From Marinobacter adhaerens HP15 (GTDB lineage Bacteria > Pseudomonadota > Gammaproteobacteria > Pseudomonadales > Oleiphilaceae): DNA of 64,000 bases. This document shows, piece after piece, positions 19,138-28,918 of the stretch. Both the position numbers and the translations under genes were made by a program. Below the pieces are notes generated by a model that was not told where the DNA came from, searched no databases, and was given only the letters and a program-made list of their open reading frames with translations. Numbering within the stretch: the first letter of the stretch is position 1; each line of letters starts with the position of its first letter. The stretch covers positions 3,100,001 to 3,164,000 of the forward strand of contig NC_017506.1 of assembly GCF_000166295.1 (NCBI RefSeq). Direction: 5' to 3'.

Positions 19138-20490
19138 TCACTCGTCGTGGGGAATCGGGTCCGGGCTGCGATCCCAGCCCACGAGAGCCAGGGTTGCCAC
19201 CACGCCGATCAACAGCCCCATCCATGGCTCAAAGAACGCCAGAGCAGCACCGATCAGAACCACCGTTCCCCTTGAGGCATTGTCCCTCGGGATCGACATG
19301 GCAATGTAAGCACAGGCAAAACCGGTCAGCACAAGAGTCAGCGACAGCGCAACACCCAGCAGCGGTTTGAGGCCGGTCAGCAGCGGCAACAGGAAGAAGA
19401 TGAACGGCAGGCCCATCAGGTAGTAGGAGGCCAGGCCACTGTGCAAACTGTTCATGGCCTTCGGCCCCTGCTTCCAGCGCTGCACGACAATTACATGTAC
19501 GCCGGTCCACACCGCTCCCTGGGTCGGGAAAAAGGGCGCCACAATACCCATGATGGCGTTACGGATCGACAGGGAGAAATGAGTGCGGTTCAGGTTGATA
19601 TCCACGTGCTCGTCCTTGCGCACCTTCAAGCCATCCCGCAGCACTTCATTCCCGGTGACCAGATCGCCAAACAGAATGATGTAGGCAATCAGTGCCAGCG
19701 GAATACTCTGGAGAATCATCTCCTGGGACGGCCAGCCGATGGCCAGTGGAGAAACCTTCGCCAATGCCTCGCCCAGTGGTGGCACCAGAATTCCCCATTG
19801 AATATCGAAATCCACCTCGCCAACCAAGGGCCCGACGATGGCCGCAGCCAGAAAGCCCGGCAGCAGGCCCAGGGCTCCCAGCATAAAGAAGAACCGGCTG
19901 CGCTCCTTGAGCTTCTGCATCGGAATGGAGAACGTGAATATCAAACAGATGGCACAGGCAAGACCCGTGGCGATGGGCTGTTCAAGCAGAAAGCGCTCGG
20001 CATCGTCCACGAACACCCGCTTGAGCGCAGCAATCGACGCCCCGAGAATGATGCCGGCCTTAAGCGTGTCGGGTAGCCAGATCACAAAGCGACGACCCAG
20101 GCCGGTTATCCCGAGAAACAGGACAAGCGAGGCAAACACCAGGCTCAGCGCAGTCATCGCCTGGAACCGGCTGACCGGATCCTCGTAGCCCCCTATCACA
20201 AACGCCAGAATCAGGGGCAACGCGGGGGTAATCCAGCCGCCAGCGTAGGGCTCGCCGAAAACAATCACCGCCGAGGCAATCAGGGAGGCATGGATCATCG
20301 ACAATGCGACGGCTTCTTCAAAACTGAGGCCGAAGAAGGCGGTCATTACGGGAATCAATGCCAGGCCTGTAGCGGCTGAAACAAACAGCCCTTGCAGGAA
20401 CTCGGACCAACACAGGCGCGTGTGGTAAAAGGGCACGCGGAACGTGAACGGCCCCCAGCGCCAGCCGGGTAACTCCGGTCTATCTTCCAT
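19138..20490 (-). CDS. Polytopic permease, NCS2/SLC23-like
   Basis: 450 aa with roughly 12-14 hydrophobic segments. The pattern of half-helix motifs (GWITPALPLILAF, FPTQGAVWTGVH) and the overall layout resemble the NAT/NCS2 (xanthine-uracil permease) and SLC26-like 7+7 inverted-repeat fold. I do not recognise a subfamily and cannot name a substrate. It is divergent from the ion-channel gene and its 3' end faces the EVE gene. Confidence 0.55.
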   Translation of the reverse strand: MEDRPELPGWRWGPFTFRVPFYHTRLCWSEFLQGLFVSAATGLALIPVMTAFFGLSFEEAVALSMIHASLIASAVIVFGEPYAGGWITPALPLILAFVIGGYEDPVSRFQAMTALSLVFASLVLFLGITGLGRRFVIWLPDTLKAGIILGASIAALKRVFVDDAERFLLEQPIATGLACAICLIFTFSIPMQKLKERSRFFFMLGALGLLPGFLAAAIVGPLVGEVDFDIQWGILVPPLGEALAKVSPLAIGWPSQEMILQSIPLALIAYIILFGDLVTGNEVLRDGLKVRKDEHVDINLNRTHFSLSIRNAIMGIVAPFFPTQGAVWTGVHVIVVQRWKQGPKAMNSLHSGLASYYLMGLPFIFFLLPLLTGLKPLLGVALSLTLVLTGFACAYIAMSIPRDNASRGTVVLIGAALAFFEPWMGLLIGVVATLALVGWDRSPDPIPHDE

Positions 20491-20652
20491 GGATTGTCAC
20501 TCGCTTTTTGGTTTTATTGTTTGCGACTTGATTATGGAAAGGGTTTGCGGATCGCACGAATGAATATTTCTGATCAGGCTGAATAAATCCTGCTAATTAC
20601 ACCCAGCCAGGTACCTTGCAAAACGAACGACCCTTGTTGAGGCTATCCAATT

Positions 20653-21531
20653 ATGTCCCGGCCCTTTAGAATTCGGCCTTCCCCGAATCTTCTGGAGCCG
20701 TCGCCTGCCATGCCGTCCCAACTGAACCCCGCCTCCGGTTTCGAGAAACTCCGCCGCATTGAGTCCAGCAAGGTTTTCCAGGGCGCAGTCATCACCATCA
20801 TCATCCTGTCGGCACTGACCATTGGCGCCAAAACCTATGATCTGCCGCCCCTGGTGGAGAAGTCGCTCATCGTGATGGACAACGCCATCACCCTGTTTTT
20901 CCTGCTGGAAATCCTGTTCCGATTCGGTGTGTGCGCCAACAAGAAACGTTTTCTGTTCGACGGATGGAACCTGTTCGATACCCTGGTGGTCATCGGCAGC
21001 CTGATTCCTCTGGATAACTCCGAAGCGGTTCTGCTGGGACGTCTGTTGCGGGTTTTCCGGGTGTTGCGCCTGGTGTCGGTGGTTCCGGAGCTCCGGTTCC
21101 TGATCAACTCGCTGCTAAAAGCGATTCCGCGCATGGGCTACATCGCCCTGCTGATGTTCATCATTTTCTACATTTACGCGGCCATGGGTTCGATGTTCTT
21201 CGCCAGCGTGGACGAGGAACTCTGGGGCGACGTGGCCATCGCCATGCTGACACTCTTCCGGGTGGCTACCTTCGAGGACTGGACGGATGTGATGTACGCC
21301 ACCATGGAGCAGTATCCGCTGAGCTGGGTTTTCTACATCACCTTCATATTCCTGACGGCGTTTGTTTTCCTGAATATGATGATCGGGGCAATCCTGGAGG
21401 TCATGAGCGAGGAGCAGAACGCCAAGCAGGCCCAGAAGGCCCACGATGAGCGGGACGAAATTGCCCGCCAGCTCCAGGCCGTTCAGGTACAACTGGCGGA
21501 GCTGACGAAGCAGATCAGCGAAAAGCGCTGA
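20653..21531 (+). CDS. Voltage-gated cation channel, BacNav/NaChBac-like
   Basis: 292-aa single-domain six-helix channel that would work as a tetramer. S4 carries regularly spaced Arg (GRLLRVFRVLRLV, residues ~129-141). The pore loop has the selectivity filter TFEDWTD at residues 206-212, followed by an S6 with FLNMMIGAILEVM and a C-terminal coiled coil (~255-290) as in tetrameric bacterial channels. Known sodium channels such as NavAb have TLESWSM, so the extra acidic residues here suggest calcium permeability. An ATG at 20710 is an alternative start. Confidence 0.9.
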   Translation: MSRPFRIRPSPNLLEPSPAMPSQLNPASGFEKLRRIESSKVFQGAVITIIILSALTIGAKTYDLPPLVEKSLIVMDNAITLFFLLEILFRFGVCANKKRFLFDGWNLFDTLVVIGSLIPLDNSEAVLLGRLLRVFRVLRLVSVVPELRFLINSLLKAIPRMGYIALLMFIIFYIYAAMGSMFFASVDEELWGDVAIAMLTLFRVATFEDWTDVMYATMEQYPLSWVFYITFIFLTAFVFLNMMIGAILEVMSEEQNAKQAQKAHDERDEIARQLQAVQVQLAELTKQISEKR

Positions 21532-21532
21532 C

Positions 21533-21904
21533 TCAGAACGGCTTGGCCAGGGCCAGATGAAGAATGGCCGTAACCTGCACCAGGGCCAGTACCGCCGCGG
21601 AAATTCGAACGGGCTTTCCGAGGGTGGTTTTCAGGGCGAACACGCCAGCAATGATGTAGCCGACCAGTAAGACAATTTTGGCAATCAGCCAACCCGGCAT
21701 GGCCGAAGCGTACCCGGCCACAAAAACCAGAGAGATCGCCGCCACCAGCAAAATGGTGTCGTTGATGTGGGGAATGAACCGCAGCGGTGTCTGTCGCCAC
21801 CCAGGTCTTCCGACGGCGTCCAGGAGCAGACGCAGGGCAAAGAGGGTGATGGTGAGGTACGCGGTGGTCACGTGCAGGTGTTTCAGAATCATGTACGCGG
21901 TCAT
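21533..21904 (-). CDS. SirB2 family membrane protein
   Basis: 123-aa small inner-membrane protein with four hydrophobic segments. It begins with the family-typical LKHLHVTTAYLTITLFALR and contains HINDTILLVAAISL. SirB2-type proteins are widespread in proteobacteria and poorly characterised; conserved His residues suggest heme or metal contact but this is unproven. It converges with the channel gene, with one base between the two stops. Confidence 0.85.
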   Translation of the reverse strand: MTAYMILKHLHVTTAYLTITLFALRLLLDAVGRPGWRQTPLRFIPHINDTILLVAAISLVFVAGYASAMPGWLIAKIVLLVGYIIAGVFALKTTLGKPVRISAAVLALVQVTAILHLALAKPF

Positions 21905-21991
21905 GAAAGTTCCTTAGTTAACAGGCGTTTTGCCGCATTGTACGCAATCTACCTACAAGCAGGTATGGTTAAGGCGGTTGTCAGGGTTTAA

Positions 21992-22016
21992 CATATACAC
22001 AGAATACATGTATATG
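21992..22016. promoter_or_regulatory. Dyad operator candidate upstream of nnrS
   Basis: A 25-bp dyad with arms CATATAC (21992-21998) and GTATATG (22010-22016) ends 11 bp before the nnrS start. The segment AATACAT inside it matches one half of the NsrR consensus; the other half is a poor match. No FNR/Dnr box (TTGAT-N4-ATCAA) is visible. Confidence 0.45.
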
Positions 22017-22026
22017 AGAGACATCT

Positions 22027-23211
22027 ATGCGGGCCATTCCTACTTCCCCTGAACGGGCGTCGGTCAGCGTCAGCCAATTATTTTCCTACCCCTTTCGGAT
22101 TTTCTTTCTGTCCATGACCGTTCTGGCCCTTGCCGTCATTCCCCTCTGGGTGATGCAGGTCAATGGTGTTATCAGTCTTCCACTGGCCATGCCCGGGTTA
22201 TTCTGGCACCAGCACGAGATGTTGTTTGGCTTTCTGTCGGCAGCGATCGCGGGGTTCCTATTAACCGCAGTGTGCGTGTGGACCCAGACAGAACGAACCC
22301 ATGGATTCAGATTGGTGCTGCTCTGGGGCGTCTGGCTGGCCGGCCGTGTACTGCTGGCAACCGGTGCTGACCTGCCCTTTTGGCTGGTTCAGGGAGTAAA
22401 CCTGGCATTCCTGCCCCTGGTGGTGGTGGATGCCGGCTGGCGTATCTGGCACGCCCGGCAAAAACGACAACTGATGATCATGGTGATACTCGGCCTGCTT
22501 TGGCTGATGCAGATCGGCTTTGTCACCCGCCTCGACATGGCCTTCAGCTATGGTGCACTGGTCATGGCCATGGCACTGATCAGTATTGTCGGTGGCCGCA
22601 TCACTCCGGCGTTTTCCACCGGCTGGTTGCGCCAGAGGGGACTCGACAGCAACGCTGTAAAGACCATTCCCGCGCTGGACATGGCAACTGTATTCAGCCT
22701 GATTCTGCTGATGGTATCCCTGGTGACTGGCTGGCAAACCGTTACCGGTTTGCTGGCGCTGCTGTCCGGTGGGCTTATGCTGGTGCGTCTGGCGGGATGG
22801 AAGGGCTGGCTCGTACGCCAGGAACCCCTGCTCTGGATTCTGCACCTGTCCATCCTGTGGGTGCCGGTAGCCCTGTTCCTGCTGGCAGGCACACTGTTCG
22901 CGGGCTGGCCCTCCAACGCCTGGAGCCATGCCGCCGGCACCGGGGCGGTGGCGTGCCTGATTCTGGGGGTTATTGCCCGGGTCGCCCTCGGCCACAGCGG
23001 CAGACCGCTGGTGTTGCCGAAGGGAATGGTGTTTGCCTTCGTTGCAATTCATCTGGCCGCGCTGGTACGAGTACTCACAGCCTTCGAGATCATCCCATGG
23101 CACCCGGGCATTGGTGGCAGCGCCCTGCTCTGGCTGGTCGCCTTTGGTATATTCCTGTACCGCTACACCGCCATCCTGGCCAGCCCCAGACCGGATGGCC
23201 GAGAAGGCTGA
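22027..23211 (+). CDS. nnrS: NnrS family heme- and copper-containing membrane protein
   Basis: 394 aa with about twelve hydrophobic segments. Signature motifs are FWHQHEMLFGFLSAAIAGFLLT, shown here in part as WHQHEMLFGF, then GGRITPAF and ARVALGHSGR. NnrS proteins protect cells from nitric oxide stress and are linked to denitrification. No nitrite or nitric oxide reductase gene is in the window. The upstream dyad at 21992 suggests control by a nitric-oxide-type regulator. Confidence 0.92.
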   Translation: MRAIPTSPERASVSVSQLFSYPFRIFFLSMTVLALAVIPLWVMQVNGVISLPLAMPGLFWHQHEMLFGFLSAAIAGFLLTAVCVWTQTERTHGFRLVLLWGVWLAGRVLLATGADLPFWLVQGVNLAFLPLVVVDAGWRIWHARQKRQLMIMVILGLLWLMQIGFVTRLDMAFSYGALVMAMALISIVGGRITPAFSTGWLRQRGLDSNAVKTIPALDMATVFSLILLMVSLVTGWQTVTGLLALLSGGLMLVRLAGWKGWLVRQEPLLWILHLSILWVPVALFLLAGTLFAGWPSNAWSHAAGTGAVACLILGVIARVALGHSGRPLVLPKGMVFAFVAIHLAALVRVLTAFEIIPWHPGIGGSALLWLVAFGIFLYRYTAILASPRPDGREG

Positions 23212-23376
23212 GCATTTTCCATTCGGTCGCACAAGCACCTTGATGACCATCAAACGGGGTTAACAGACGAGTTCGGGGAACTTCAAACCGGCAATCATCC
23301 ACTAAAGGTCAATAGCAGCTCCCGAAATTCGAGCTAAAGTATGAGGAAATCATTTTGTAACAGAGACACTGGCACT

Positions 23377-23886
23377 ATGAACCCGGATCATTTTGATAAA
23401 GAAGACCTGATCAAATGCGGCCATGGCGAGCTCTTCCCCGGCTCCATGCGCCTGCCCATCAACGAGATGCTGATGTTTGACCGCGTCACGCACATTGCGG
23501 ACGACGACGGCCTGTACGGCAAGGGCAGCCTGGTAGCGGAGCTCGACATCAATCCGGACCTGTGGTTCTTCAAGGTGCACTTCGTTGATGATCCCGTGAT
23601 GCCGGGCTGCCTCGGCCTCGATGCCATGTGGCAGCTGGTAGGCTTCTTCCTCGCCTGGGGTGGCGGTGAAGGCAAGGGCCGCGCATTGGGCGCCGGTGAA
23701 GTGAAGTTCACCGGCCAGGTCTTGCCGACGGCCAAGAAAGTCACCTACCGTCTGGATCTCAAACGCGTGATCAGGCGCAAACTGACCATGGCAATTGCCG
23801 ATGGCCGGATGGAGGTAGACGGCCGGGAAATCTACACAGCCAAAGACCTGCGGGTCGGCATGTTCACCTCGACCGATGATTTTTAG
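23377..23886 (+). CDS. fabA: 3-hydroxydecanoyl-ACP dehydratase/isomerase, FabA
   Basis: 169-aa cytoplasmic enzyme that dehydrates 3-hydroxydecanoyl-ACP and isomerises the product to cis-3-decenoyl-ACP, the entry to unsaturated fatty acids. The catalytic His is in [17 protein letters not shown] and the Asp in [12 protein letters not shown]. The segment [19 protein letters not shown] is near-identical to E. coli FabA. I chose ATG 23377; an upstream in-frame ATG adds residues the family lacks. It forms an operon with fabB 11 bp downstream. No FabR-like palindrome is visible upstream. Confidence 0.97.
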   Translation: MNPDHFDKEDLIKCGHGELFPGSMRLPINEMLMFDRVTHIADDDGLYGKGSLVAELDINPDLWFFKVHFVDDPVMPGCLGLDAMWQLVGFFLAWGGGEGKGRALGAGEVKFTGQVLPTAKKVTYRLDLKRVIRRKLTMAIADGRMEVDGREIYTAKDLRVGMFTSTDDF

Positions 23887-23897
23887 GAGTTAACAGG

Positions 23898-25109
23898 ATG
23901 CGTCGTGTTGTAATCACCGGTATGGGCATTGTTTCCAGCCTTGGTACCAACCAGAAGGAAGTCGCACAGTCACTCAGGGAATCCCGTTCTGGCATCGGCT
24001 TTAGCGAAGAAGCCCGGGACAATGGTCTGCGCAGCCACATCTGCGGCCAGATCAACCTGAACCTGCCCGAATTGATTGACCGGAAACTGTGGCGTTTCAT
24101 GTGCCCCGCTTCCGGTTACACCTATCTGGCGATGCTTGAGGCTATCGAGCAGGCCGGGCTGACCGATGAGCACATCAAGGCCGACACCACTGGTATCATC
24201 TTTGGCCAGGGCGGCGCCTCGACGGTTGAGCTGCTGGATTCCATCGATACCCATCGCGACCGCGGTATCCGCCGTGTCGGGCCCTATCGCGTGCCGCGCA
24301 CCATGGGCAGTGCGATCAATGCGTCACTGGCAACCGGGTTTGGCATTCGCGGCATCAACTACGGCATCACCTCTGCCTGCGCTACCAGCGCGCATTCGAT
24401 CGGCCATGCCGCCGATCTGATCGCTCTCGGGCGCCAGGATGTCATGTTTGCCGGCGGTGGCGAAGATATCCACTGGACCCTGAGCCTGCTATTCGATGCC
24501 ATGGGCGCCCTGTCGACGAAATACAACGACACGCCTGAACTGGCGTCACGCACCTATGACGCGAACCGGGACGGCTTCGTGATTTCTGGTGGTGGCGGTG
24601 TGTTGGCCCTCGAAGCGCTGGAGCACGCGGAAGCGCGGGGCGCAAACATCCTGGCAGAGCTCGTCGGCTTCGGTGCAACTTCCGATGGCGCAGATATGGT
24701 TGCCCCGAGTGGCGAGGGCGCAGTGCGCTGCATGAAGCAGGCAATGAAGAACCTGGATGGCGAAATCAGCTACGTGAATACTCACGGCACCAGCACCCCG
24801 GCCGGAGACATCACCGAGCTGAAAGCATTGAAAGAGACATTTGGCGACAAGATCCCGCCGCTGAGCTCCACCAAACCCCTTTGCGGCCACGCTCTTGGCG
24901 CGGCGGGCGTACATGAGGCTATTTACAGCCTGATCATGCTGCGTGAAGGCTTTATTGCTCCATCGGCAAATATCCAGGACCTTGATGAAGGGGCCGAAGG
25001 CTACCCGATCGTTCGGGAACGCATGGATAACCAGAAACTGGACCTGGTGATGAGCAACAGCTTTGGCTTTGGCGGCACCAATGCCTCTCTGGTGTTCAAA
25101 AAGGTCTGA
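23898..25109 (+). CDS. fabB: 3-oxoacyl-ACP synthase I, FabB
   Basis: 403-aa condensing enzyme that elongates the cis-unsaturated acyl-ACP made by FabA. The Cys-His-His catalytic set is visible: [24 protein letters not shown] and [12 protein letters not shown]. The C-terminus [15 protein letters not shown] is typical. Length matches E. coli FabB. TAGGAG precedes the start and the gene is coupled to fabA. Confidence 0.97.
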   Translation: MRRVVITGMGIVSSLGTNQKEVAQSLRESRSGIGFSEEARDNGLRSHICGQINLNLPELIDRKLWRFMCPASGYTYLAMLEAIEQAGLTDEHIKADTTGIIFGQGGASTVELLDSIDTHRDRGIRRVGPYRVPRTMGSAINASLATGFGIRGINYGITSACATSAHSIGHAADLIALGRQDVMFAGGGEDIHWTLSLLFDAMGALSTKYNDTPELASRTYDANRDGFVISGGGGVLALEALEHAEARGANILAELVGFGATSDGADMVAPSGEGAVRCMKQAMKNLDGEISYVNTHGTSTPAGDITELKALKETFGDKIPPLSSTKPLCGHALGAAGVHEAIYSLIMLREGFIAPSANIQDLDEGAEGYPIVRERMDNQKLDLVMSNSFGFGGTNASLVFKKV

Positions 25110-25115
25110 TCAGGA

Positions 25116-25472
25116 TCAGGAAAGCCTGACAGAGCGATATTCAGCCGGGGATGTTCCCATCCAGCGCTTGAAAGCCCGGCTGAATGCGCTCAACTCCGAA
25201 AAACCGAGCTGCTCGGCAATCTCCACCAGCGGTTTGGTCCTGTCCTGCATGTAGGTCAGCGCCTGCCTGCGGCGAACATCCTCCAGCAAACGGGCGAATG
25301 TCAGCCCTTCACGCTTCAGTTTCTTGTGCAACGTGTAGCGGCTCATATGCAGCTGCGACGCCACGACTTCCACACCAACTTTGCCACGAGCAAGCTGAAC
25401 ACTGATCAGGGAACTGACCCTGACACTCAGCGAAGCCCGCGCCACCTCTGGCGTCAGAGGCTTTGATGCCAT
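25116..25472 (-). CDS. AraC-type helix-turn-helix regulator, DNA-binding domain only
   Basis: 118 aa from ATG 25472, which has AAGGAGG upstream. Only the two-HTH AraC domain is present (LHMSRYTLHKKLKREG and VEIAEQLGFSELSAFSRAFKRWMGTSPAEYR). The N-terminal ligand domain of full-size relatives is absent. The clean ribosome site argues for a genuine short gene and not a broken one. It converges with fabB with 6 bp between stops. Targets are unknown. Confidence 0.8.
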   Translation of the reverse strand: MASKPLTPEVARASLSVRVSSLISVQLARGKVGVEVVASQLHMSRYTLHKKLKREGLTFARLLEDVRRRQALTYMQDRTKPLVEIAEQLGFSELSAFSRAFKRWMGTSPAEYRSVRLS

Positions 25473-25630
25473 CCTGAATTCCTCCTTTGCAACGCTTCGG
25501 CTCGAAAAGCCCGAACCGTGAGCGTACACATGTTAGCCGAAAACAATCAATAAGACCTTTGAGCAGGATCAAGGGAACGGCCGACGGCATACGGCAGAAT
25601 GCCCCGTTTTCAGAATCGCCCGGAGCCACT

Positions 25631-26956
25631 ATGAACACCCCAGAACTGCTCGCCCCCGCGGGCACCCCCGAACACCTTGAAACCGCCTTTGCCTATGGCG
25701 CCGATGCGGTCTACGCCGGCCAGCCGCGCTATTCGCTGAGAGTAAGAAACAACAGTTTCAAAGACGTTGCAGCGCTTGGCGCGGGCATTGAACGGGCCCA
25801 CGAACTGGGCAAACAGTTCTACCTTGTCTCCAACATAGCACCTCACAACGACAAGGTGCGGTCCTATCTGAGGGATCTGGCGCCAGTACTGGAACAAAAA
25901 CCCGACGCGCTGATCATGTCGGATCCCGGCCTGATAATGCTGGTGCGGGAAAAATGGCCAGACCAACCCATCCATCTTTCAGTACAGGCCAACGCGGTGA
26001 ACTGGGCCACGGTAGAGTTCTGGCGGCGTCAGGGAATCAGCCGAGTCATCCTCTCCCGTGAACTGGCCCTGAATGAAATTCGCGAGATCCGCGAACGGGT
26101 CCCGGAGATGGAGCTCGAAGTCTTCGTTCACGGCGCCCTGTGCATGGCTTATTCTGGCCGCTGCCTGCTCTCGGGTTACATGAACCACCGGGACGCCAAC
26201 CAGGGCGCCTGCACCAACGCCTGCCGCTGGAACTACAAACAGGTCCAGCACGGCCACGACCAGACCGGCGACCTGATCGCCACCTGCGGCGGCGGCGATG
26301 TACAGGAGGTGGCACCGAAAGAAATCCTGCTGGAAGAGCCCAACCGCCCGCGCGGATTCATACCCGCCTATGAAGACGAGCACGGCACCTACATCATGAA
26401 CTCAAAGGATTTGAGAGCCGTTCAACACGTCGCTGAACTGGCAAAGATGGGCGTTCATTCCCTGAAAATTGAGGGCCGAACCAAAAGTACCTACTACGTG
26501 GCACGCACTACCCAAGTCTACCGCCGAGCCATCGACGAGGCGATGCAGGGCAAGCCGTTCGACATGAACCTGATGGACGAACTGGAAGCCCTCTCCAACA
26601 GGGGCTATACCGAAGGCTTCCTGCGCCGCCATATGCCCCGGGAATACCAGACCTACGAACAGGGCTCCTCATTCCTTGGCACCCAGCAGGTGGTTGGCAC
26701 CATTACTGACACGGATGACCAGTGGCTGACCATAGACGTGAAAAACAAATTCGCGCCCGGCGACCAACTAGAACTGATCAGCCCAGCCGGCAACATCCGG
26801 TTCTCGGCTAATGTCATGGAAAACCGAAACGGCCAGGCCATGGACTATGCGCCGGGCAGCGGGCATATCGTGCGGATTCCGATACCTGCTGATCTTCCTC
26901 AGAATCTGAACCACAGCTACCTCACCAGAATATTGCCCTCGGCGCCTAGCAATTAG
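25631..26956 (+). CDS. trhP: U32 family tRNA hydroxylation protein TrhP (YegQ)
   Basis: 441-aa peptidase-U32-family protein. E. coli TrhP (YegQ) takes part in prephenate-dependent 5-hydroxyuridine formation at tRNA position 34. The start ELLAPAGTPEHLETAFAYGADAVY, and the conserved Cys cluster in residues ~170-195 (GALCMAYSGRCLLS, GACTNACRW) that may hold an Fe-S cluster, are diagnostic. The C-terminal barrel-like domain (residues ~350-435) is present. It sits upstream of the SUF region, separated by a structured repeat. Confidence 0.9.
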   Translation: MNTPELLAPAGTPEHLETAFAYGADAVYAGQPRYSLRVRNNSFKDVAALGAGIERAHELGKQFYLVSNIAPHNDKVRSYLRDLAPVLEQKPDALIMSDPGLIMLVREKWPDQPIHLSVQANAVNWATVEFWRRQGISRVILSRELALNEIREIRERVPEMELEVFVHGALCMAYSGRCLLSGYMNHRDANQGACTNACRWNYKQVQHGHDQTGDLIATCGGGDVQEVAPKEILLEEPNRPRGFIPAYEDEHGTYIMNSKDLRAVQHVAELAKMGVHSLKIEGRTKSTYYVARTTQVYRRAIDEAMQGKPFDMNLMDELEALSNRGYTEGFLRRHMPREYQTYEQGSSFLGTQQVVGTITDTDDQWLTIDVKNKFAPGDQLELISPAGNIRFSANVMENRNGQAMDYAPGSGHIVRIPIPADLPQNLNHSYLTRILPSAPSN

Positions 26957-26965
26957 TCTGAGGCG

Positions 26966-27068
26966 GGGTGAGGGGGAAGTCTCCCCAGACTGTGTGTTGC
27001 CAGGGATGGCAACACCAAGCCCCCATGGATGGGTTCACGGCGTGTCTGGGGAGACTTCCCGCTCACCC
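26966..27068. repeat. Structured ~100-bp intergenic repeat, copy 1
   Basis: Outer arms 26966-26990 and 27044-27068 pair over 25 bp with one mismatch. Inside, GTTGCC (26996-27001) pairs with GGCAAC (27008-27013). On the minus strand the inner part reads ACACGCCGTGAACCCATCC, which aligns with ATACGCTGTAAATACGTCC in copy 2 at 28919. It follows trhP by 9 bp and may also act as its terminator. Confidence 0.8.
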
Positions 27069-27184
27069 TGCCATGCACTCACCTCAAAAGCCCCAGACCT
27101 ACAAGAGCCAGACTATCAGCCTCATTACCACCCCCTTAGTGCCCCAAAGGCCGATTAAGGTATAATCACCCCACGTTCAAATTA

Positions 27185-27217
27185 ATACCTGACTATTTTA
27201 CTCTGGTATTGTATAAT
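27185..27217 (+). promoter_or_regulatory. IscR type-1-like site overlapping the suf promoter
   Basis: Positions 27185-27209 begin ATACCTGACTATTTTACT and end CTGGTAT. They match the E. coli IscR type-1 consensus as I recall it at about 23 of 25 positions. A -10 TATAAT (27212-27217) lies 17 bp after a candidate -35 CTGACT (27189-27194) inside the site. Binding of [2Fe-2S]-IscR there would repress the suf operon. Confidence 0.8.
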
Positions 27218-27434
27218 CGCTGCCCAGAAGCGATGGATTCAAGCTGCTTTTCTGCTTATTTATCAGCATCAGCTTTGGAAATCCGTCATCCAAAAAGCGA
27301 TTGCAGGGCGTACTCACAGGATGAGAGATCACTGCAACACCCAAACTGATGACATTCGATCGACAGCCCATTCATGAGGCTGCCGGCGACACCAAGGGCG
27401 CAAGCCCGCGATGAGAGAATACGGAGCGACGATC

Positions 27435-28883
27435 ATGGCGACCACCGACACCGAGGTGAACGAGCTGATCAAACGGGAATACGAATACGGATTTGTAACA
27501 GACATTGAATCCGACACATTCGAACCCGGCCTTAATGAAGACGTTATCGCCCGCCTTTCCGGCCTCAAGAAAGAACCGGAATGGATGCTGGAGTGGCGGC
27601 TGAAAGCCTACCGTCGCTGGCTCGAGATGGACGAGCCGGACTGGGCCCATGTGGGCTATCCGAAAATCGACTACAACTCGATTTCATATTACTCCGCGCC
27701 CAAGCGTCCGGAAGACATGCCCCAGAGCCTGGACGAAGTGGATCCGGAACTGCTGAAAACCTACGAAAAGCTGGGCATCCCCCTGCACGAGCGTGAAAAG
27801 CTGGCGGGCGTGGCTGTTGATGCCGTATTCGATTCGGTTTCCGTAGCAACAACGTTCAAAGAGCCTCTGGCCAAGGCCGGCGTTATCTTCTGTTCCATCT
27901 CCGAGGCGATCCAGGATTACCCGGAGCTGGTCAAAAAATACCTGGGCTCGGTAGTGCCGGCCGGTGACAACTTTTTCGCCGGGCTGAACTCCGCGGTCTT
28001 CTCCGACGGTACCTTTGTCTATGTACCCAAGGGCGTTCGCTGCCCCATGGAATTGTCCACCTATTTCCGCATCAACGCGGCCAACACCGGACAGTTCGAG
28101 CGTACTCTCATTATTGCCGAAGACAGCAGCTACGTGAGTTACCTTGAAGGTTGCACCGCGCCCATGCGGGACGAGAACCAGCTGCACGCTGCGGTTGTTG
28201 AACTGGTGGCTCTGGACGACGCCCAGATCAAATACTCCACGGTGCAGAACTGGTACCCGGGTGATGAAGAAGGTAAAGGCGGCATCTTCAACTTCGTCAC
28301 CAAGCGTGGCGCCGCCATCGGCAAGAATTCCAAGATTTCCTGGACCCAGGTCGAAACCGGCTCCGCGGTAACCTGGAAGTATCCGAGCTGTGTCCTGCGT
28401 GGCGAAAACAGCGTTGGTGAGTTCTATTCCGTAGCACTGACCAACAACTACCAGCAGGCCGACACCGGCACCAAGATGATTCACCTGGGCAAGAACACCT
28501 CCAGCACGATCATCTCCAAGGGTATTTCCGCCGGCAAGAGCTCCAACGCTTACCGCGGCCTGGTGAAATTCGGCCCCGGGGCGGAAGGTGCACGTAACTT
28601 TACCCAGTGCGATTCGCTCCTGATCGGCGACCGCTGCGGCGCCCACACGTTCCCTTACATTGAAAGCAAGAACAAGTCGGCCATCGTAGAGCACGAGGCA
28701 ACCACTTCGAAGGTCAGCGACGAGCAGATGTTCCTTTGCCGCCAACGCGGTATCGACCCGGAACAGGCGGTCTCCATGATCGTGAACGGCTTCTGTAAGG
28801 AAGTGTTCAAGGAGCTGCCCATGGAGTTCGCTGTCGAAGCCGGCAAACTGCTCGAAGTAAGCCTCGAAGGGTCCGTCGGTTAA
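27435..28883 (+). CDS. sufB: Fe-S cluster assembly scaffold SufB
   Basis: 482-aa scaffold subunit of the SufBC2D complex that builds Fe-S clusters in the cytoplasm under iron limitation or oxidative stress. Family segments include [20 protein letters not shown] (20 residues), [30 protein letters not shown] in part, and the C-terminal [19 protein letters not shown] region with the Cys required for cluster formation. The start at 27435 follows GGAG by 8 bp; an upstream ATG adds non-family residues. It is the first gene of sufBCDS-A-T-E. Confidence 0.97.
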   Translation: MATTDTEVNELIKREYEYGFVTDIESDTFEPGLNEDVIARLSGLKKEPEWMLEWRLKAYRRWLEMDEPDWAHVGYPKIDYNSISYYSAPKRPEDMPQSLDEVDPELLKTYEKLGIPLHEREKLAGVAVDAVFDSVSVATTFKEPLAKAGVIFCSISEAIQDYPELVKKYLGSVVPAGDNFFAGLNSAVFSDGTFVYVPKGVRCPMELSTYFRINAANTGQFERTLIIAEDSSYVSYLEGCTAPMRDENQLHAAVVELVALDDAQIKYSTVQNWYPGDEEGKGGIFNFVTKRGAAIGKNSKISWTQVETGSAVTWKYPSCVLRGENSVGEFYSVALTNNYQQADTGTKMIHLGKNTSSTIISKGISAGKSSNAYRGLVKFGPGAEGARNFTQCDSLLIGDRCGAHTFPYIESKNKSAIVEHEATTSKVSDEQMFLCRQRGIDPEQAVSMIVNGFCKEVFKELPMEFAVEAGKLLEVSLEGSVG

Positions 28884-28918
28884 ACGTCTATGCCCCGCTG
28901 ACCTGGAGAAGGTCAGCA

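Larger units (their letters stand above)
26957..27434. other. Intergenic region between trhP and sufB
   Basis: This 478-bp gap holds no gene I can support. It contains a ~100-bp inverted-repeat element (26966-27068), an IscR type-1-like site overlapping the suf promoter (27185-27217), and a leader of about 210 bases before sufB. An additional TATAAT occurs at 27161-27166. Part of the leader (27240-27285) could fold through CAAGCTG and CAGCTTTG segments. Confidence 0.8.

Noticed and set aside
23212..23376. FabR/DesT-like operator upstream of fabA
   Set aside because: I looked for the GTACAC/GTGTAC palindrome seen before the hemolysin III gene and did not find it here.
26968..27165. 65-aa open frame after trhP
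   Set aside because: It is mostly inside the inverted-repeat element and has no ribosome site.
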